A stretch of 64,000 nucleotides of DNA from Hungatella sp. (GCA_009712635.1 WASS01000009.1:1-64000), one strand, 5' to 3'; counted from the first letter of the stretch, positions 34,018-43,866 are shown. The notes: generated by a model not told the origin, from the letters alone. A program made the numbers and translations.

Positions 34018-35838
34018 ATGCAGATGTCACAAATAGTAACCTTGATTGTCGTAGGTACGACGATGTTTAGTATACTTGCTTCATTATCACTGCTTGCCCA
34101 TTATTACAGCCTAAATGGTATAAAATCTAAAACTGTAGGTGATGGTCAACATGGTACGGCCCGATGGGCAACAAAAAAGGAAATTAAGACGGTCTATACC
34201 CCAATTCGATATGAGCCGGAAAAATGGCGTCAGGGAAACAACTTGCCCAAAGCACAGGGGTTGATTGTAGGCTGGAGAAAAGCTTCACTCTTTGATAAGT
34301 CAACGCATCACGGCTATGCTCTGGTAGATGACGATGATATCCACTGTCTGATGATTGGTGCGGCAGGTGTCGGCAAAACAGCCAACTTTCTCTATCCAAA
34401 TCTGGAATATGCCTGTGCTTCTGGTATGAGCTTTATTACTACCGATACAAAGGGGGACCTTTATCGAAACTATGCAGGGATTGCCAAGGATTATTACGGC
34501 TATCATGTGTCAGTCATTGACCTGCGAAATCCTACCCGTTCGGATGGCAATAACCTGCTTCATCTGGTCAACCGTTATATGGATTTGTACCTTGCTCACC
34601 TGGAAAGCATAACGTACAAGGCAAGAGCAGAGAAGTACGCTAAGATTACAGCCAAGACCATTATCAATTCTGGAGGCTTTGACAGTGCAGCAGCAGGGCA
34701 AAATGCCTTCTTCTATGATGCAGCAGAAGGGCTTCTGACCTCGGTCATTCTGCTGATTGCCGAATTCTGTGAGCCGGGGGAACGGCATATCGTATCCGTG
34801 TTTAAACTTATTCAGGATTTGCTGGCGCCCAGCGGCGTCAAAGGCCGGACGCTGTTTCAGCTTCTGATGGAGCATTTGCCTGATGATCATAAAACCAAGT
34901 GGTTTGCAGGCGCGGCACTCAACTCTGCAGAGCAGGCCATGCAGAGCGTTCTATCCACAGCACTGTCACGGCTCAATGCCTTTTTAGATTCAGAACTGGA
35001 ACAGATTTTATGCTTTGACACTGCCATAGATGCTGAACGGTTTTGCACTGAGAAAAGTGCCATTTTCCTCGTCATGCCGGAAGAAGATTCCACTAAGTAT
35101 TTTATAATCAGCCTAATTGTTCAGCAGCTTTACCGGGAAATTCTTTCTGTAGCCGATGAGTATGGCGGTAAGCTGCCAAACCGCGTCATGATGTTTTTAG
35201 ATGAAATTGGAACCATCCCTAAGATTGAGTCGGCAGAGATGATGTTCTCGGCCAGCCGCTCCCGGCGGGTATCCATTGTTGCCATAATCCAGGGCTTTGC
35301 ACAGCTGGAGAAAAACTATGGCAAGGAAGGTGCCGCTATTATAACCGATAATTGCCAGGATACAGTGTTCGGCGGTTTTGCTCCTAACAGTGAATCGGCA
35401 CAGATTTTGTCAAAGGCCCTCGGCAGTCAGACTGTTATGAGCGGTTCTGTCAGCAGGGGAAAGAATGACCCTAGTCAGTCCTTACAGATGATTGAGCGTC
35501 CATTGATGACACCGGATGAGCTGAAATCCATGCCAAAGGGCAGGTTCATTGTGACCAAGACCGGAGCCTATCCCATGCGTACCCGTCTGAAGCTGTTCTT
35601 AGAATGGGGCATTACCTTTGGCAAGCCATATGAAATTGCTGAGCAGTCCGCAAGAAAGGTGGAGTATGCCGACCGCCGTAAAGTGGAGGAAGAAATCATC
35701 CGTCGAAATGCCGCTTTTGAACTAGAGCCGAAAGAGAGAAAAGATAGGGTATCGGCTTCTGGAGGAATCGTACAAACTCCGAATCCTGCTATCAATTTAA
35801 AACCAATGGAGCAAAAACAGCATTTGGACAGGAGGTGA
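34018..35838 (+). CDS. traG: VirD4/TraG coupling protein
   Basis: The 606-residue ATPase links the relaxosome to the secretion channel. It has a short N-terminal membrane segment (LIVVGTTMFSILASLSLLA), Walker A GAAGVGKTANF (K120), FITTDTKGDLYRNY, Walker B MMFLDEIGTIPK and AIIQGFAQLEKNYG, all typical of TraG/TcpA-type coupling proteins in Firmicutes. With only one clear membrane helix it is the short-anchor form. Proteins carrying C-terminal export signals would be recognised by this protein. Confidence 0.92.
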   Translation: MQMSQIVTLIVVGTTMFSILASLSLLAHYYSLNGIKSKTVGDGQHGTARWATKKEIKTVYTPIRYEPEKWRQGNNLPKAQGLIVGWRKASLFDKSTHHGYALVDDDDIHCLMIGAAGVGKTANFLYPNLEYACASGMSFITTDTKGDLYRNYAGIAKDYYGYHVSVIDLRNPTRSDGNNLLHLVNRYMDLYLAHLESITYKARAEKYAKITAKTIINSGGFDSAAAGQNAFFYDAAEGLLTSVILLIAEFCEPGERHIVSVFKLIQDLLAPSGVKGRTLFQLLMEHLPDDHKTKWFAGAALNSAEQAMQSVLSTALSRLNAFLDSELEQILCFDTAIDAERFCTEKSAIFLVMPEEDSTKYFIISLIVQQLYREILSVADEYGGKLPNRVMMFLDEIGTIPKIESAEMMFSASRSRRVSIVAIIQGFAQLEKNYGKEGAAIITDNCQDTVFGGFAPNSESAQILSKALGSQTVMSGSVSRGKNDPSQSLQMIERPLMTPDELKSMPKGRFIVTKTGAYPMRTRLKLFLEWGITFGKPYEIAEQSARKVEYADRRKVEEEIIRRNAAFELEPKERKDRVSASGGIVQTPNPAINLKPMEQKQHLDRR

Positions 35839-35842
35839 AAAT

Positions 35843-36109
35843 ATGGCCTATTTTACATCTGTGTATCAATCTGAGTTGCCTCACCGGGCAAAATCCGTAT
35901 TCATGTATCTCCATGACAGGGCTGATCATAATCGCAAATGCTATCCGGCAATTGGTACCATTGCCAGAGAACTGAATCTTTCCAGAAGCACCGTAAAGAG
36001 GGCATTGTCAGATTTGGAGAAAAGCGGCTACCTTTGTAAGGAGCAGCGCTGGAGGGAGAACGGCGGCAAGAGCAGCAATCTCTATTTTTTGAACAGTAAC
36101 CCGCAATAA
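35843..36109 (+). CDS. Helix-turn-helix protein (HTH_36-like)
   Basis: The 88-residue product is essentially one winged-helix domain: AKSVFMYLHDRADHNRKCYP, then TIARELNLSRSTVKRALSDL and a wing. It resembles the HTH_36 domains found at the N-terminus of replication-initiation-like proteins in clostridial elements. The stop of traG precedes its start by 4 bases. It may regulate transfer genes or be the remaining part of a longer initiator; the decayed region starts just after it. Confidence 0.75.
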   Translation: MAYFTSVYQSELPHRAKSVFMYLHDRADHNRKCYPAIGTIARELNLSRSTVKRALSDLEKSGYLCKEQRWRENGGKSSNLYFLNSNPQ

Positions 36110-36640
36110 TCGGATATTTAGTACGAATTTTTTTAATGCTGATGGTTGGGATGGTTAAGGTTTTAAAGCACATTATTACACCAAGAGATTAGTCTGCATT
36201 TTTCATGGACCGTGCCTTGGTTCGTGATGCACCGTGAATGAGAATTCCTCACTCTAAGAAAAGTTAATGGCAGAAAAAGAACATTAGACGTAATAATTGT
36301 TAATACATCAGATATACCAGAGATATATTTATCCTTATCCGTTAGTTGTATTGTCTTTAAAATCTCCCATATGCAATAAAATTAGTGCGTTTTGCACAGT
36401 GAACGATAGAATTAATTGTCGTTATTCGTTGTTTTCATGGTATTTGCATGTTATAATTTACATAGTTACAGAAAATAACAAACGCATTCTTTTATTATGG
36501 GTGAATTTCTTGAAGGATAGCTGTGTTTGTAATTATTAACAAGTTTTACAGTGTTCAATGTGTGTGTATGGTTATATCTGATTCGTTAAGAACAGAAGTA
36601 CCCGTAGTCATAAAAAATAGTTTTATTCACAATAAAATAT
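36110..36640. other. Gene-free AT-rich region before the riboswitch
   Basis: I see no supported gene. An 80-codon open frame at 36297-36539 lacks a ribosome site and has the composition of chance reading. The segment probably contains the promoter of the riboswitch leader and remnants of lost sequence. Confidence 0.4.
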
Positions 36641-36725
36641 GTCAAAGGCAAACCAGTTGAAAAACGGGGACGCAAAGCCAAGGATCTAAGGTGTTTCTTG
36701 CACTATGATAGCCTAGCCGCCAGAA
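36641..36725 (+). promoter_or_regulatory. Cyclic-di-GMP-I (GEMM-I) riboswitch aptamer
   Basis: The segment carries the conserved GEMM-I elements in order: AAAGGCAAACC, a GAAA tetraloop closed by GTT/AAC, the core GGGACGCAAAGCC, GGATCTAAGG and, after a short stem-loop, GATAGCCTAGCCGCC, the tetraloop-receptor side. This aptamer senses cyclic di-GMP in many Clostridia. The expression platform is unclear: a CCTCA/TGAGG hairpin and a T-tract at about 36769-36775 follow, but no substantial gene lies between it and the terminator at 36932. A 57-base frame at 36790-36846 is the only small ORF starting with ATG and has no ribosome site. Confidence 0.85.
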
Positions 36726-36931
36726 AAAGCTTTATGGCACTTCTCCTCATTTGAGGGTAGGATTATGTCTTTTTTAACACCTTTTAAGCATGGAAGAAAT
36801 TAAGATACCGGTGTTTGCTTATTGCTTAAATAAGAGGGGTATCTGAATGCTTCATTCCAACAACTGTGTTTTGAGGTGGAGATAAAGACAGCCAAGTACA
36901 TACACTTTGCCCACCTACAAATAAATATAAT
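36726..36931 (+). other. Untranslated region between riboswitch and terminator
   Basis: About 200 bases with several pairing segments (AACACC/GGTGTT near 36776-36814 and AGATACC/GGTATCT around a CTTATT/AATAAG hairpin near 36804-36845). No real gene is visible; a controlled gene may have been lost, or the transcript itself may be the product. Confidence 0.45.
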
Positions 36932-36976
36932 AAAAAATCAGTACTGCACCTAACCTGGCGTAGTACTGATTTTTTT
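36932..36976. terminator. Bidirectional terminator
   Basis: A perfect 14-bp stem (36932-36945 with 36962-36975) has A-rich and T-rich outer arms, so it can stop transcription from both sides. It closes the riboswitch-led transcript. Confidence 0.8.
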
Positions 36977-37132
36977 GTTTCGACAATAAAACTGTTTCAA
37001 CGACTAAACAATACAAAAGTAGTCACTGAAAAAGTCGCTTTATACAGAACCCTGTCAATACCCCGATGCAGGTCTCCACCGCTTGTTCTTCATTCTTTGA
37101 TTTTGAAAATCATGAAATGGAGGACAAGCCAG

Positions 37133-37581
37133 ATGGCAAAAAGAATCAGAAGATTTAATTATCGGGAGAGATATCCCGAAGCAAGTGATGCGGTTATTGA
37201 GGTACTGGAAAAAAGTGACCGCAAAATGGAGTATCAGCAGTATGACTTAAAGGTGGAACGTTACCATATTGACTGCGTTAGCTGTGCAATTACTCTCATT
37301 CCCAGCAGGGAGGATTCCTTTGAACGCTGGAGGACTCAAATCACCAGTTTGCATCGGATGAAATAAGTGTAGAGGATGCCGCAGTCCAAGCGGTGTTAAT
37401 TGAAAAAATGCTCTCCAGCTTAAAAATGCTTACACCAAAGGAGCAAGAACTGATAAAAGAGCTGTTTTTCAATGGAAAAAGCGAGCATCAAATATCCAGA
37501 GAAATAAATATCGCACAGAGAACCATACATGATCAAAAGGTAAGAATCCTTAGCAAATTAAGGAAACTGATGGAAAATTAA
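37133..37581 (+). pseudogene. Frameshifted sigma-factor-like gene
   Basis: From the ATG at 37133 (after GGAGGACA) the frame codes for a protein starting MAKRIRRFNYRERYPEAS and continues to EDSFERWR, then is lost at about 37332-37340. In another frame the sequence continues NHQFASDEISVEDAAVQAVL and reads into a sigma region 4-like end (LTPKEQELIKELF, HQISREINIAQRTIHDQKV) up to 37581. Together they give a protein of about 149 residues of the sigma-70-like type common in ICEs of Clostridia. A one-base deletion explains the break. As it stands neither half should work alone, unless the second is translated separately from 37393. Confidence 0.75.
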
Positions 37582-37597
37582 AAATTATTCCGCTCAA

Positions 37598-37635
37598 CCC
37601 CCTCGCTTGACGTGAAAGTAAGTGAGGGGGTCTTT
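37598..37635 (+). terminator. Terminator after the sigma-like gene
   Basis: CCCCCTCGCTT pairs with AAGTGAGGGGG (11 bp, one G-T) around an 11-base loop, followed by TCTTT. Confidence 0.75.
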
Positions 37636-37685
37636 ATGTTCCTCCTTTTGCTCTTTGAAAATTTTATATCCAACAGCATAAATAC

Positions 37686-38110
37686 TTAATCTGTCCAGCC
37701 GTGATGAGCGGCAGCGACATTGACAGATACGCGGAGACTGCCTGCGGATTGGTAAGGCGGCACATAAACAGCCTTAACAATCCATCGAACCGATAGCATT
37801 GAAGGTGACGAGCGATAAGATCTGGTCATAAAACAGCCCATGGTGGGCTGTTTCGCAAAGAAACGGATAGTGATAATGCTACTTTCGCCCAGCCACAGAC
37901 ATCGCAATGGGGGCGGCCCGGTGAGAACCACGGGGAGGTGAGATTCCTATGAGGTCTGCTGACCACAGACCGTTTATGCAGTTGCCCTGGCTTCGGGTCG
38001 TAGTGTCAAATAGAAGCATCGAAATGAAGAACAAGCAGAAGTTTAATCTTAGAAACTACGCAGCAGAGCCCTGCACTGCTGCGTCCTTGTAGGATTAAGC
38101 ACAAAAAGGA
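37686..38110. other. Structured non-coding region
   Basis: A GC-richer stretch without a credible gene; an 81-codon minus-strand frame at 37686-37931 looks like chance. It contains a 10-bp hairpin with a 3-base loop (37831-37853) and an 8-bp hairpin (38058-38084), and ends with AAGGAGG before a degraded small ORF. It could be a replication or recombination site of the element or a structured RNA. I cannot assign it. Confidence 0.4.
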
Positions 38111-38118
38111 GGAAAAAA

Positions 38119-38316
38119 TCATTAATAATCAGCCATTAGAGGAACTACTAAAAAAAGATTTAACCATTGCATATGTTAATGGTTTTGATGGAACACAGAA
38201 GATTTTTTGTTTTTGAAAAGTCACCGACTGATATCGCAAATTTTATTATGTTACATCAGGAAAATACAGATCAGATATTACTGCAGAAGGTTTTGAAAGA
38301 GCTGGTACTCATGTAA
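38119..38316 (+). pseudogene. Degraded small ICE gene
   Basis: AAGGAGG at about 38106 is followed by a frame without ATG reading NNQPLEELLKKDLTIAYVNG to a TGA; in another frame EKSPTDIANFIMLHQENTDQ continues to LVLM and a stop at 38316. The parts look like one former protein of about 65 residues. I do not recognise it. Confidence 0.4.
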
Positions 38317-38417
38317 GAGGGAGAAAAAGAACCGTCAGAAATTGTATGTGATATGATCCCTCTAAAGTCAATGTCATTAAGTTAAAGCAAAAGACAACAA
38401 ATATAATTGTGAAGTAA

Positions 38418-38449
38418 GTGGCGAATTCGATTATGAGTTCGCCACCTTT
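38418..38449 (+). terminator. Stem-loop inside the IS left end
   Basis: GTGGCGAA (38418-38425) and TTCGCCAC (38438-38445) pair around 12 bases and are followed by CTTT. IS elements often carry such a hairpin that blocks outside transcription from entering the transposase gene. Confidence 0.6.
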
Positions 38450-38520
38450 ATGTAAAAACGCATGCTAAAAACAGATGAGCTTTTATGATCATCTGCGTAA
38501 ACGTATTCTATTAGAAATAG

Positions 38521-39807
38521 CTAGGAAATTCTATATACAAAACCAACTGGATTTTTAACATTTTGTAATCGCTTATATACCCTATCAGGACGTATAGAAG
38601 ATAAATACTTTGGTATCATTTCAAGTAAAAACCTTTCGGCTATTTTCTCTCTATAATACTTACGACAAAAATTTACTGCATTTGAAAAGTTAATTCTTTT
38701 GTTAGCAGGCGTTTTTATCTGATATGCTATCAATGCTGAAAAATTATACATAATCAGTTTTGAGAAAATTTCCTGGAGAATCAAATCATATTTCTTGCTA
38801 TGAATACTAGCCAGACCAATATTATATTTTAGCTCCCGAAAAGATGTTTCAATATCCCATCTCATTTTATATAAACGTTTTAGCGTTTCTACCGGGAAAT
38901 CATCTGCTGGTAAATTAGTATAAAGTGTTTCATAGGAATTCTCTGAAATCTTAAAACGAACAATCCTGATGGGCATATCATATAGCTTATTTTCTCTTGA
39001 GTGTAAATAATCAAATGTTGTGCGCTGTTGTATCCAACGATATCTATACGGGTCCTTCTTCATTAATTCCTTAGTTTCTTTTGTTTGTCTTCTGGTAAGT
39101 GTAATAATTCTTTCAATGTCAAACTCTTTATCAGTTGGAAAATTAACTTTAATCCCATATGATTCCTTAGATCTTATAATGTAATTCCAATGTTTTTCTT
39201 GAAAATGAGCTATATTATTAAAGGACTCATATCCCCTGTCTGCTATTACAATTACTTTTCCAGGAACATTGGATTGATCGACCATTGATGCGAGTGCTTT
39301 ATGCTCGTTCATACCTCGTTTACTTTGAACGGAAGCCTCTACATAAATATGTTGTAACAAATCATACATAGCATCAAGATGCAGAAGATTATATCCTTTT
39401 GTATGTTCATCATTCCTAATAAACGAATATTTATCATTGGGGTTAAGGGGTAACCTCAAATCCGAGCCGTCAACTGCCATAAGACGATACCCTTTAAATA
39501 AAGCATGTTCATCACATTGAGCAACCATGTTTTTGAATATATATTCTAGTGCTGAGGAAGAAATTTTATCTCTTTGCTGGCAAAAAGCTGAGACAGAAGC
39601 TGTAGACTCTGAATAATTGAATCACTCAAACAACTCCTTACATAGGCAGTTTCCCCCCATCCCTATTAACATTTTCAGAACGGTTTCAAAAGATAATTTC
39701 CGTTTTCTTATAAAATCAACATCTACTTTTTTAACAAAACCTGCGGGGTTATCTGACATAAACTTAATTATGCCAGATAATATGTTCTTAACTTTCTTAG
39801 GTTTCAT
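38521..39807 (-). pseudogene. IS4-family transposase with one in-frame stop
   Basis: Two open parts in the same frame (39807-39622 and the rest to 38521) are separated only by a TGA at 39622-39624, within ELFE-stop-FNNSE. Read through, the protein has 428 residues. The DDE residues are visible: first Asp in MAVDGSDLRLP, second in VIVIADRGYES and Glu in YKMRWDIETSFRELK, which fits the Y-x2-R-x3-E-x6-K signature of IS4. The downstream open part begins with a possible ATG at 39528 but would lack the N-terminal DNA-binding domain. Confidence 0.85.
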
Positions 39808-40072
39808 TACCCTACCTCCTTGAAAAAAATATCTTTCCAGGCTTGGCTACGGATTTTTTTACTTTTGTCAAGTACTTTTTGACCTTTTTTGTATGTGTGC
39901 ATAAGAAAAACACTTACACTACGCTTTGTGTTGTAGATGTAAGTGTTTAACTTTTCTTAACTTAATGACATTGCCTTTAAAGTGGACAGATTAAATATAA
40001 AAATCTGTCACTTTGGAGGGATCATGTCAACTTGTAGATCTGCGGTTCTTTTTTTAAGCAAAGAAATCGTTT

Positions 40073-40312
40073 ATGATGAGATACAGGTGGGAAAGGGAAA
40101 TTCGTCTGCAAAGACATGCGAGGATTGTAAATGTAATGGGAACTACAGTGGATGAGCTACTGAACGGTAATCAAGAAAATAATTTGGTGGAGTATAAAGA
40201 AGAATCTGTACAACTGGGAGTTGACTGTACCGTTTATGAGAAAAGGGTAATCTGTGAAATTGCAGCTGCGTCTAGGAGAAGTATGTATAATAATGAGTTT
40301 ATTATTCGATAA
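40073..40312 (+). pseudogene. Remnant of an Xre-type ICE repressor
   Basis: The 79-residue open frame contains VNVMGTTVDELLNGNQ, like the end of an HTH_3 domain, and ends TVYEKRVICEIAAASRRSMY, similar to the C-terminus of short Xre regulators of clostridial ICEs. The N-terminal half of the HTH domain is missing or in another frame. The IS4 element lies immediately upstream and may have removed it. Confidence 0.5.
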
Positions 40313-40319
40313 AAGAAAT

Positions 40320-40348
40320 TTGTGAAAAGATAGAACTTATGATATGAT
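40320..40348 (+). promoter_or_regulatory. Promoter of the McrBC-like restriction genes
   Basis: TTGTGA and TATGAT are separated by 17 bases. A perfect 12-bp palindrome, TTCAAATTTGAA (40424-40435), lies between it and the start at 40461 and could be an operator. Confidence 0.5.
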
Positions 40349-40460
40349 AATTCTATAAAATATTGCGATAGAAAGCATAAAAAAGAAAATGGATATATTT
40401 CATAATATAAGATAAAATTACTGTTCAAATTTGAATCGGACAGTTTGGGAGATTCAGAAC

Positions 40461-42500
40461 ATGAAAGAAAACAATAAAATAGCATTGATAATAGGTTACT
40501 ATCTATCTCGTTTTGATACGGATGGGGTTCATGCTCTTGGATTTAAAACGTCATCTGAAGCTTTTGAAAAAATATCTGAGAAAATACAAGTTAAAGCAAA
40601 TTCGATTAGACAAATGCGGGATGAATTTGATCCTTATTGTGACAATTCCAGAGTTGGTTATAAAAATGAAAAACTTGCACCATCACGACAGGTTGTCTAC
40701 GATAAATTCAGCATTTTTTCATTTGATGAGATGACAACAGTTGTAAAAGCTTTTCTGGAAAAAGAAATTCAATCAGATGAAATTCAAAATATATTAATTG
40801 AGATTTCAAGAGAGGAAACAGCAGTGCTAAAAAATCTAAATGAATTGGCTAAAGAGTGCAAAAAAAAATATCAGGATGAATTTAAACCTTCTGATGTTTC
40901 ATTAAGTGATGAGTTTAAGCATGCGTTTGGTACGTTTATCAGAAAATCAGGTAGTAGTGTTGACTACAACTTTGCAACAACTATGGTTACAACAGGTAGT
41001 AATAAGAAAATACTTGTTCCAAATCAATGGTTTGTAATGGCTGCTTTTATGGCTGATCTTGTGAAAGAATTGATGGCTTATAAGAGCAATTTGGAAACCA
41101 TTCTAACAAATGCCTTTTCTACGACAAAGGAACGAAAAAATTTTATTGTTTCTGCTAAAGATGTGTTTTCACAGGAGCAACGAGAAAGTTTTAAACCTAT
41201 AGTAATTAAATATTTTTCTAGTATTGATGATACTGATCCTGAGTCAAGTACAGATTTTATACTCTCATTTTTAAGTGATTACGATTGGTGGTTTGGATCA
41301 AAAACAATAGATCGCAGTGATTTTTTTGTTTCTCCGGTATTAAATCTGTTGAATGTTGTAAATGTTACACAAAGCTATATAGCCGATATTGCAAATTTTT
41401 ATGCTACTGACACTGCCTTATTGAATCTTGTTCCAGAACTTAAACAAATTTCATCAGAATTGAAACCTTCACCTACCTCAAAAATTGATTTCAATGTTCC
41501 AAACAGTATTATGAGAAAAACCGGAGCAGAAAATATAATTATCTATGGAGCTCCGGGAACTGGAAAAAGCCGTTTGTTAGAAGACAGATTCGGCACAGAA
41601 CCATTGACAAAACGTGTGGTTTTTCATCCGGAATATACTTATTTTGATTTCATCGGTGCTTACAAACCCGTACCTGTATACAAAAAGAACAGTGGAGATT
41701 TTGAGTATTCAGATGGGACTAAGTTTATAGAAGGAGAACCGTATATTACATACAAATTTATCCCAGGTCCATTTGTAGAGGTTTTGGTAGCTGCGTTAAA
41801 GGATCCAGTAAATATGTATACACTTATGATTGAAGAAATAAACAGGGCTAATGCTGCGGCAGTTTTTGGAGAAGTATTCCAGTTACTTGATCGTACTTCT
41901 GAAGGTGACAGTGAGTATGCCGTTATGCCCTCAGACGAGTTACGTAATTATCTGATAGGGACATGTAAAATAGTGGATATTGCAAGAACTGGCATTAAAA
42001 TTCCTTCTAATATGAATGTTGTTGCAACAATGAATAGCGCCGATCAAGGGGTTAGTACACTGGACTCGGCATTTAAACGCAGATGGAATTATGAATACCT
42101 GAAAATTGATATTAGCAGTGCTGTTCATAAAGATTCTGTAATTAGTTATGCTGGTAATGAAGTTAAATGGGGAGATTTTATTACCATAATAAATGATAAA
42201 TTAAAAAAAATTGGTATTGGTGAAGATAGATTAATTGGACCGTATTTTATTAAACCATCTGAGGTAGAAAGTAGAAAAGCTATTGATAAGTTATTGCTTT
42301 ATTTATGGGATGATGTTTTACGCCATCGCAGAGACCAGTTTTTTGCGGGAGATGTATTTACTTTTTCGGATTTATGCGAAAATTTTATAACAGACGATGT
42401 TTTACAGATAGGTTCAGGACTTACTCAGTATATTTCTACTGCAATAGAAGATACAAATGAAGAGGAAGATATAGATAATAATATTGAAGGAAGTATATGA
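40461..42500 (+). CDS. McrB/LlaJI-R1-like AAA+ GTPase of a restriction system
   Basis: The ATG at 40461 is preferred (GGGAG upstream); an earlier in-frame start at 40431 is possible. The 679-residue protein has a long N-terminal domain, probably for DNA recognition (NSIRQMRDEFDPYCDNSRVG), and a C-terminal McrB-type AAA+ domain: Walker A YGAPGTGKSRLL (K369), Walker B TLMIEEINRANAAAVFGE, the MNSADQGVSTLDSAFKRRW segment with sensor Asn and arginine region. Such motors use GTP and translocate DNA to activate the partner nuclease. The nuclease gene follows after 35 bases. Restriction of modified or unmethylated foreign DNA is expected. Confidence 0.85.
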   Translation: MKENNKIALIIGYYLSRFDTDGVHALGFKTSSEAFEKISEKIQVKANSIRQMRDEFDPYCDNSRVGYKNEKLAPSRQVVYDKFSIFSFDEMTTVVKAFLEKEIQSDEIQNILIEISREETAVLKNLNELAKECKKKYQDEFKPSDVSLSDEFKHAFGTFIRKSGSSVDYNFATTMVTTGSNKKILVPNQWFVMAAFMADLVKELMAYKSNLETILTNAFSTTKERKNFIVSAKDVFSQEQRESFKPIVIKYFSSIDDTDPESSTDFILSFLSDYDWWFGSKTIDRSDFFVSPVLNLLNVVNVTQSYIADIANFYATDTALLNLVPELKQISSELKPSPTSKIDFNVPNSIMRKTGAENIIIYGAPGTGKSRLLEDRFGTEPLTKRVVFHPEYTYFDFIGAYKPVPVYKKNSGDFEYSDGTKFIEGEPYITYKFIPGPFVEVLVAALKDPVNMYTLMIEEINRANAAAVFGEVFQLLDRTSEGDSEYAVMPSDELRNYLIGTCKIVDIARTGIKIPSNMNVVATMNSADQGVSTLDSAFKRRWNYEYLKIDISSAVHKDSVISYAGNEVKWGDFITIINDKLKKIGIGEDRLIGPYFIKPSEVESRKAIDKLLLYLWDDVLRHRRDQFFAGDVFTFSDLCENFITDDVLQIGSGLTQYISTAIEDTNEEEDIDNNIEGSI

Positions 42501-42535
42501 TTTCCGTTTTATGAAAAATTTAAAGAGGTTGATGT

Positions 42536-43804
42536 ATGGCTAAAAATGTAGATGTATTTATGGAGGGACAAAAATACAAATCAAGTGATTATCCTGAAAT
42601 TGTGAGAATGTTAAAAAAAAATACTTCTGTTATTGCTATAAAGGGTGATCAATTCTCTTTTAGAATTACTGGATTTCTAATATGCAATAATATTCCGCTT
42701 GTGATATTTCCAAAAAAATTTATTACTGACGAAACCACTTTTAGATTCGATGCTAATATTTTATTACGTACGTTATTGAGATATCGGACTGAAACGATTC
42801 ATCCAAAGGAGGAAAATGCCTTTTTAAATGGCAATGATTTAAATAGTAATGGCAGGATTGTTTCAGCGATAGCATTATTAAATGATTTTCAAAACAATGG
42901 TTTTTTAAGCCGTAATGAAAAAATAAAAACCGTAAAGGATAAGGGAAACATTGATTGGCATTCAACCATTAATACAACAATACCGGTTCTTCATCATGGA
43001 CGACCTATATATAGCAATCCGGTTATCAAACGAACTGCTATAGATGCAAATCATATCGTTATTTTGATACATAAAGCAGTTATTTCTGAATGTGCAAGGT
43101 TGTGGGGTTGGATGACAGGTGTTAATAATGATGAATTATTATTTGAATTACCATGTAGTGTTGAAGAGGCGATTAGGCACCTTACTAGTGAGCTTACGCT
43201 CACGTACATAAACAGAGAACTGGAAGTGATCCGTAATATGATAGTATATTTAAAGTGTAAAACAGGAAGAAATACACTTGAGCATATAGAGATACTTGCT
43301 ACACCATTTTTTTATTATGTGTGGGAATATATTTGTGGTCATATTTTTGAAAATCAATACAGTTCCCTGTCGGGAGTTGTCCCTCAACCGGTTTGGAAAA
43401 ACAACCTAGCATTTGGGAAGATTTCGCAACGTCCAGATATTCTGTTCATAAATGATAATTGCTTTTTTATTTTAGATGCTAAATATTATAATTATCATCA
43501 CTCTTTGCCTGGATGGCACGATGCAGCAAAACAGTTATTTTACCAGTATACAGTGGAAAACAATCAATCTCCAGAAGCAAAACGTACACTATTAAAAATT
43601 GATAAGATTTGCAATGCTTTTATTATGCCTGAAACAGGTGAAATGAAAGTAAGATATCTTGGGTTTATTGAAGTGGAGAATGTTGGAGGACTTAATAAAA
43701 TACAAGCATTTGCTATAAACTCAAGACAAGCAATGCAGGCGTATGCTGGAGGTATTAAGAGTGATTTGAAAGATTGTGTGATATCGCAATTAGCTGTTAT
43801 GTAA
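42536..43804 (+). CDS. McrC/LlaJI-R2-like PD-(D/E)XK nuclease subunit
   Basis: The 422-residue protein has an N-terminal beta-rich domain and a C-terminal nuclease domain with RPDILFINDNCFFILDAKYY near residue 300, the PD...(D/E)xK signature, followed by GWHDAAKQLFYQYTVE. This is the layout of McrC and the LlaJI restriction endonuclease family. It should cut DNA when driven by the preceding GTPase. Its stop is followed by the promoter of the methyltransferase. Confidence 0.82.
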   Translation: MAKNVDVFMEGQKYKSSDYPEIVRMLKKNTSVIAIKGDQFSFRITGFLICNNIPLVIFPKKFITDETTFRFDANILLRTLLRYRTETIHPKEENAFLNGNDLNSNGRIVSAIALLNDFQNNGFLSRNEKIKTVKDKGNIDWHSTINTTIPVLHHGRPIYSNPVIKRTAIDANHIVILIHKAVISECARLWGWMTGVNNDELLFELPCSVEEAIRHLTSELTLTYINRELEVIRNMIVYLKCKTGRNTLEHIEILATPFFYYVWEYICGHIFENQYSSLSGVVPQPVWKNNLAFGKISQRPDILFINDNCFFILDAKYYNYHHSLPGWHDAAKQLFYQYTVENNQSPEAKRTLLKIDKICNAFIMPETGEMKVRYLGFIEVENVGGLNKIQAFAINSRQAMQAYAGGIKSDLKDCVISQLAVM

Positions 43805-43837
43805 ACAGGCATAGTGTACAAATAATATTATTATCAA

Positions 43838-43866
43838 TTGACTTGTAGGCATTTTTGTGATAAAAT
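43838..43866 (+). promoter_or_regulatory. Own promoter of the methyltransferase gene
   Basis: TTGACT and TAAAAT are separated by exactly 17 bases, giving the methyltransferase expression independent of the nuclease genes, as needed when the system enters a new host. Confidence 0.7.

Larger units (their letters stand above)
38353..40025 (-). mobile_element. IS4-family insertion sequence, inactive
   Basis: The outer inverted repeats ATGATCCCTCTAAAG (38353-38367) and CTTTGGAGGGATCAT (40011-40025) match with one mismatch, and a second inner pair of 23 bp with one mismatch lies at 38363-38385 and 39957-39979. Between inner and outer right repeats is a hairpin (39980-40010). The transposase runs leftward. 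No clear target duplication is seen, so the exact boundary is uncertain and the inner pair could be the true ends. Confidence 0.7.

Noticed and set aside
36297-36539. 80-codon open frame in the AT-rich region
   Set aside because: No ribosome site, chance-like composition and no recognisable domain.
37686-37931. 81-codon minus-strand frame in the structured region
   Set aside because: Crosses a strong hairpin, lacks a ribosome site, and its Arg/Pro-rich reading is typical of GC-rich non-coding DNA.
37686-38110. Group II intron fragment
   Set aside because: No domain V-like hairpin or reverse-transcriptase remnant could be found.
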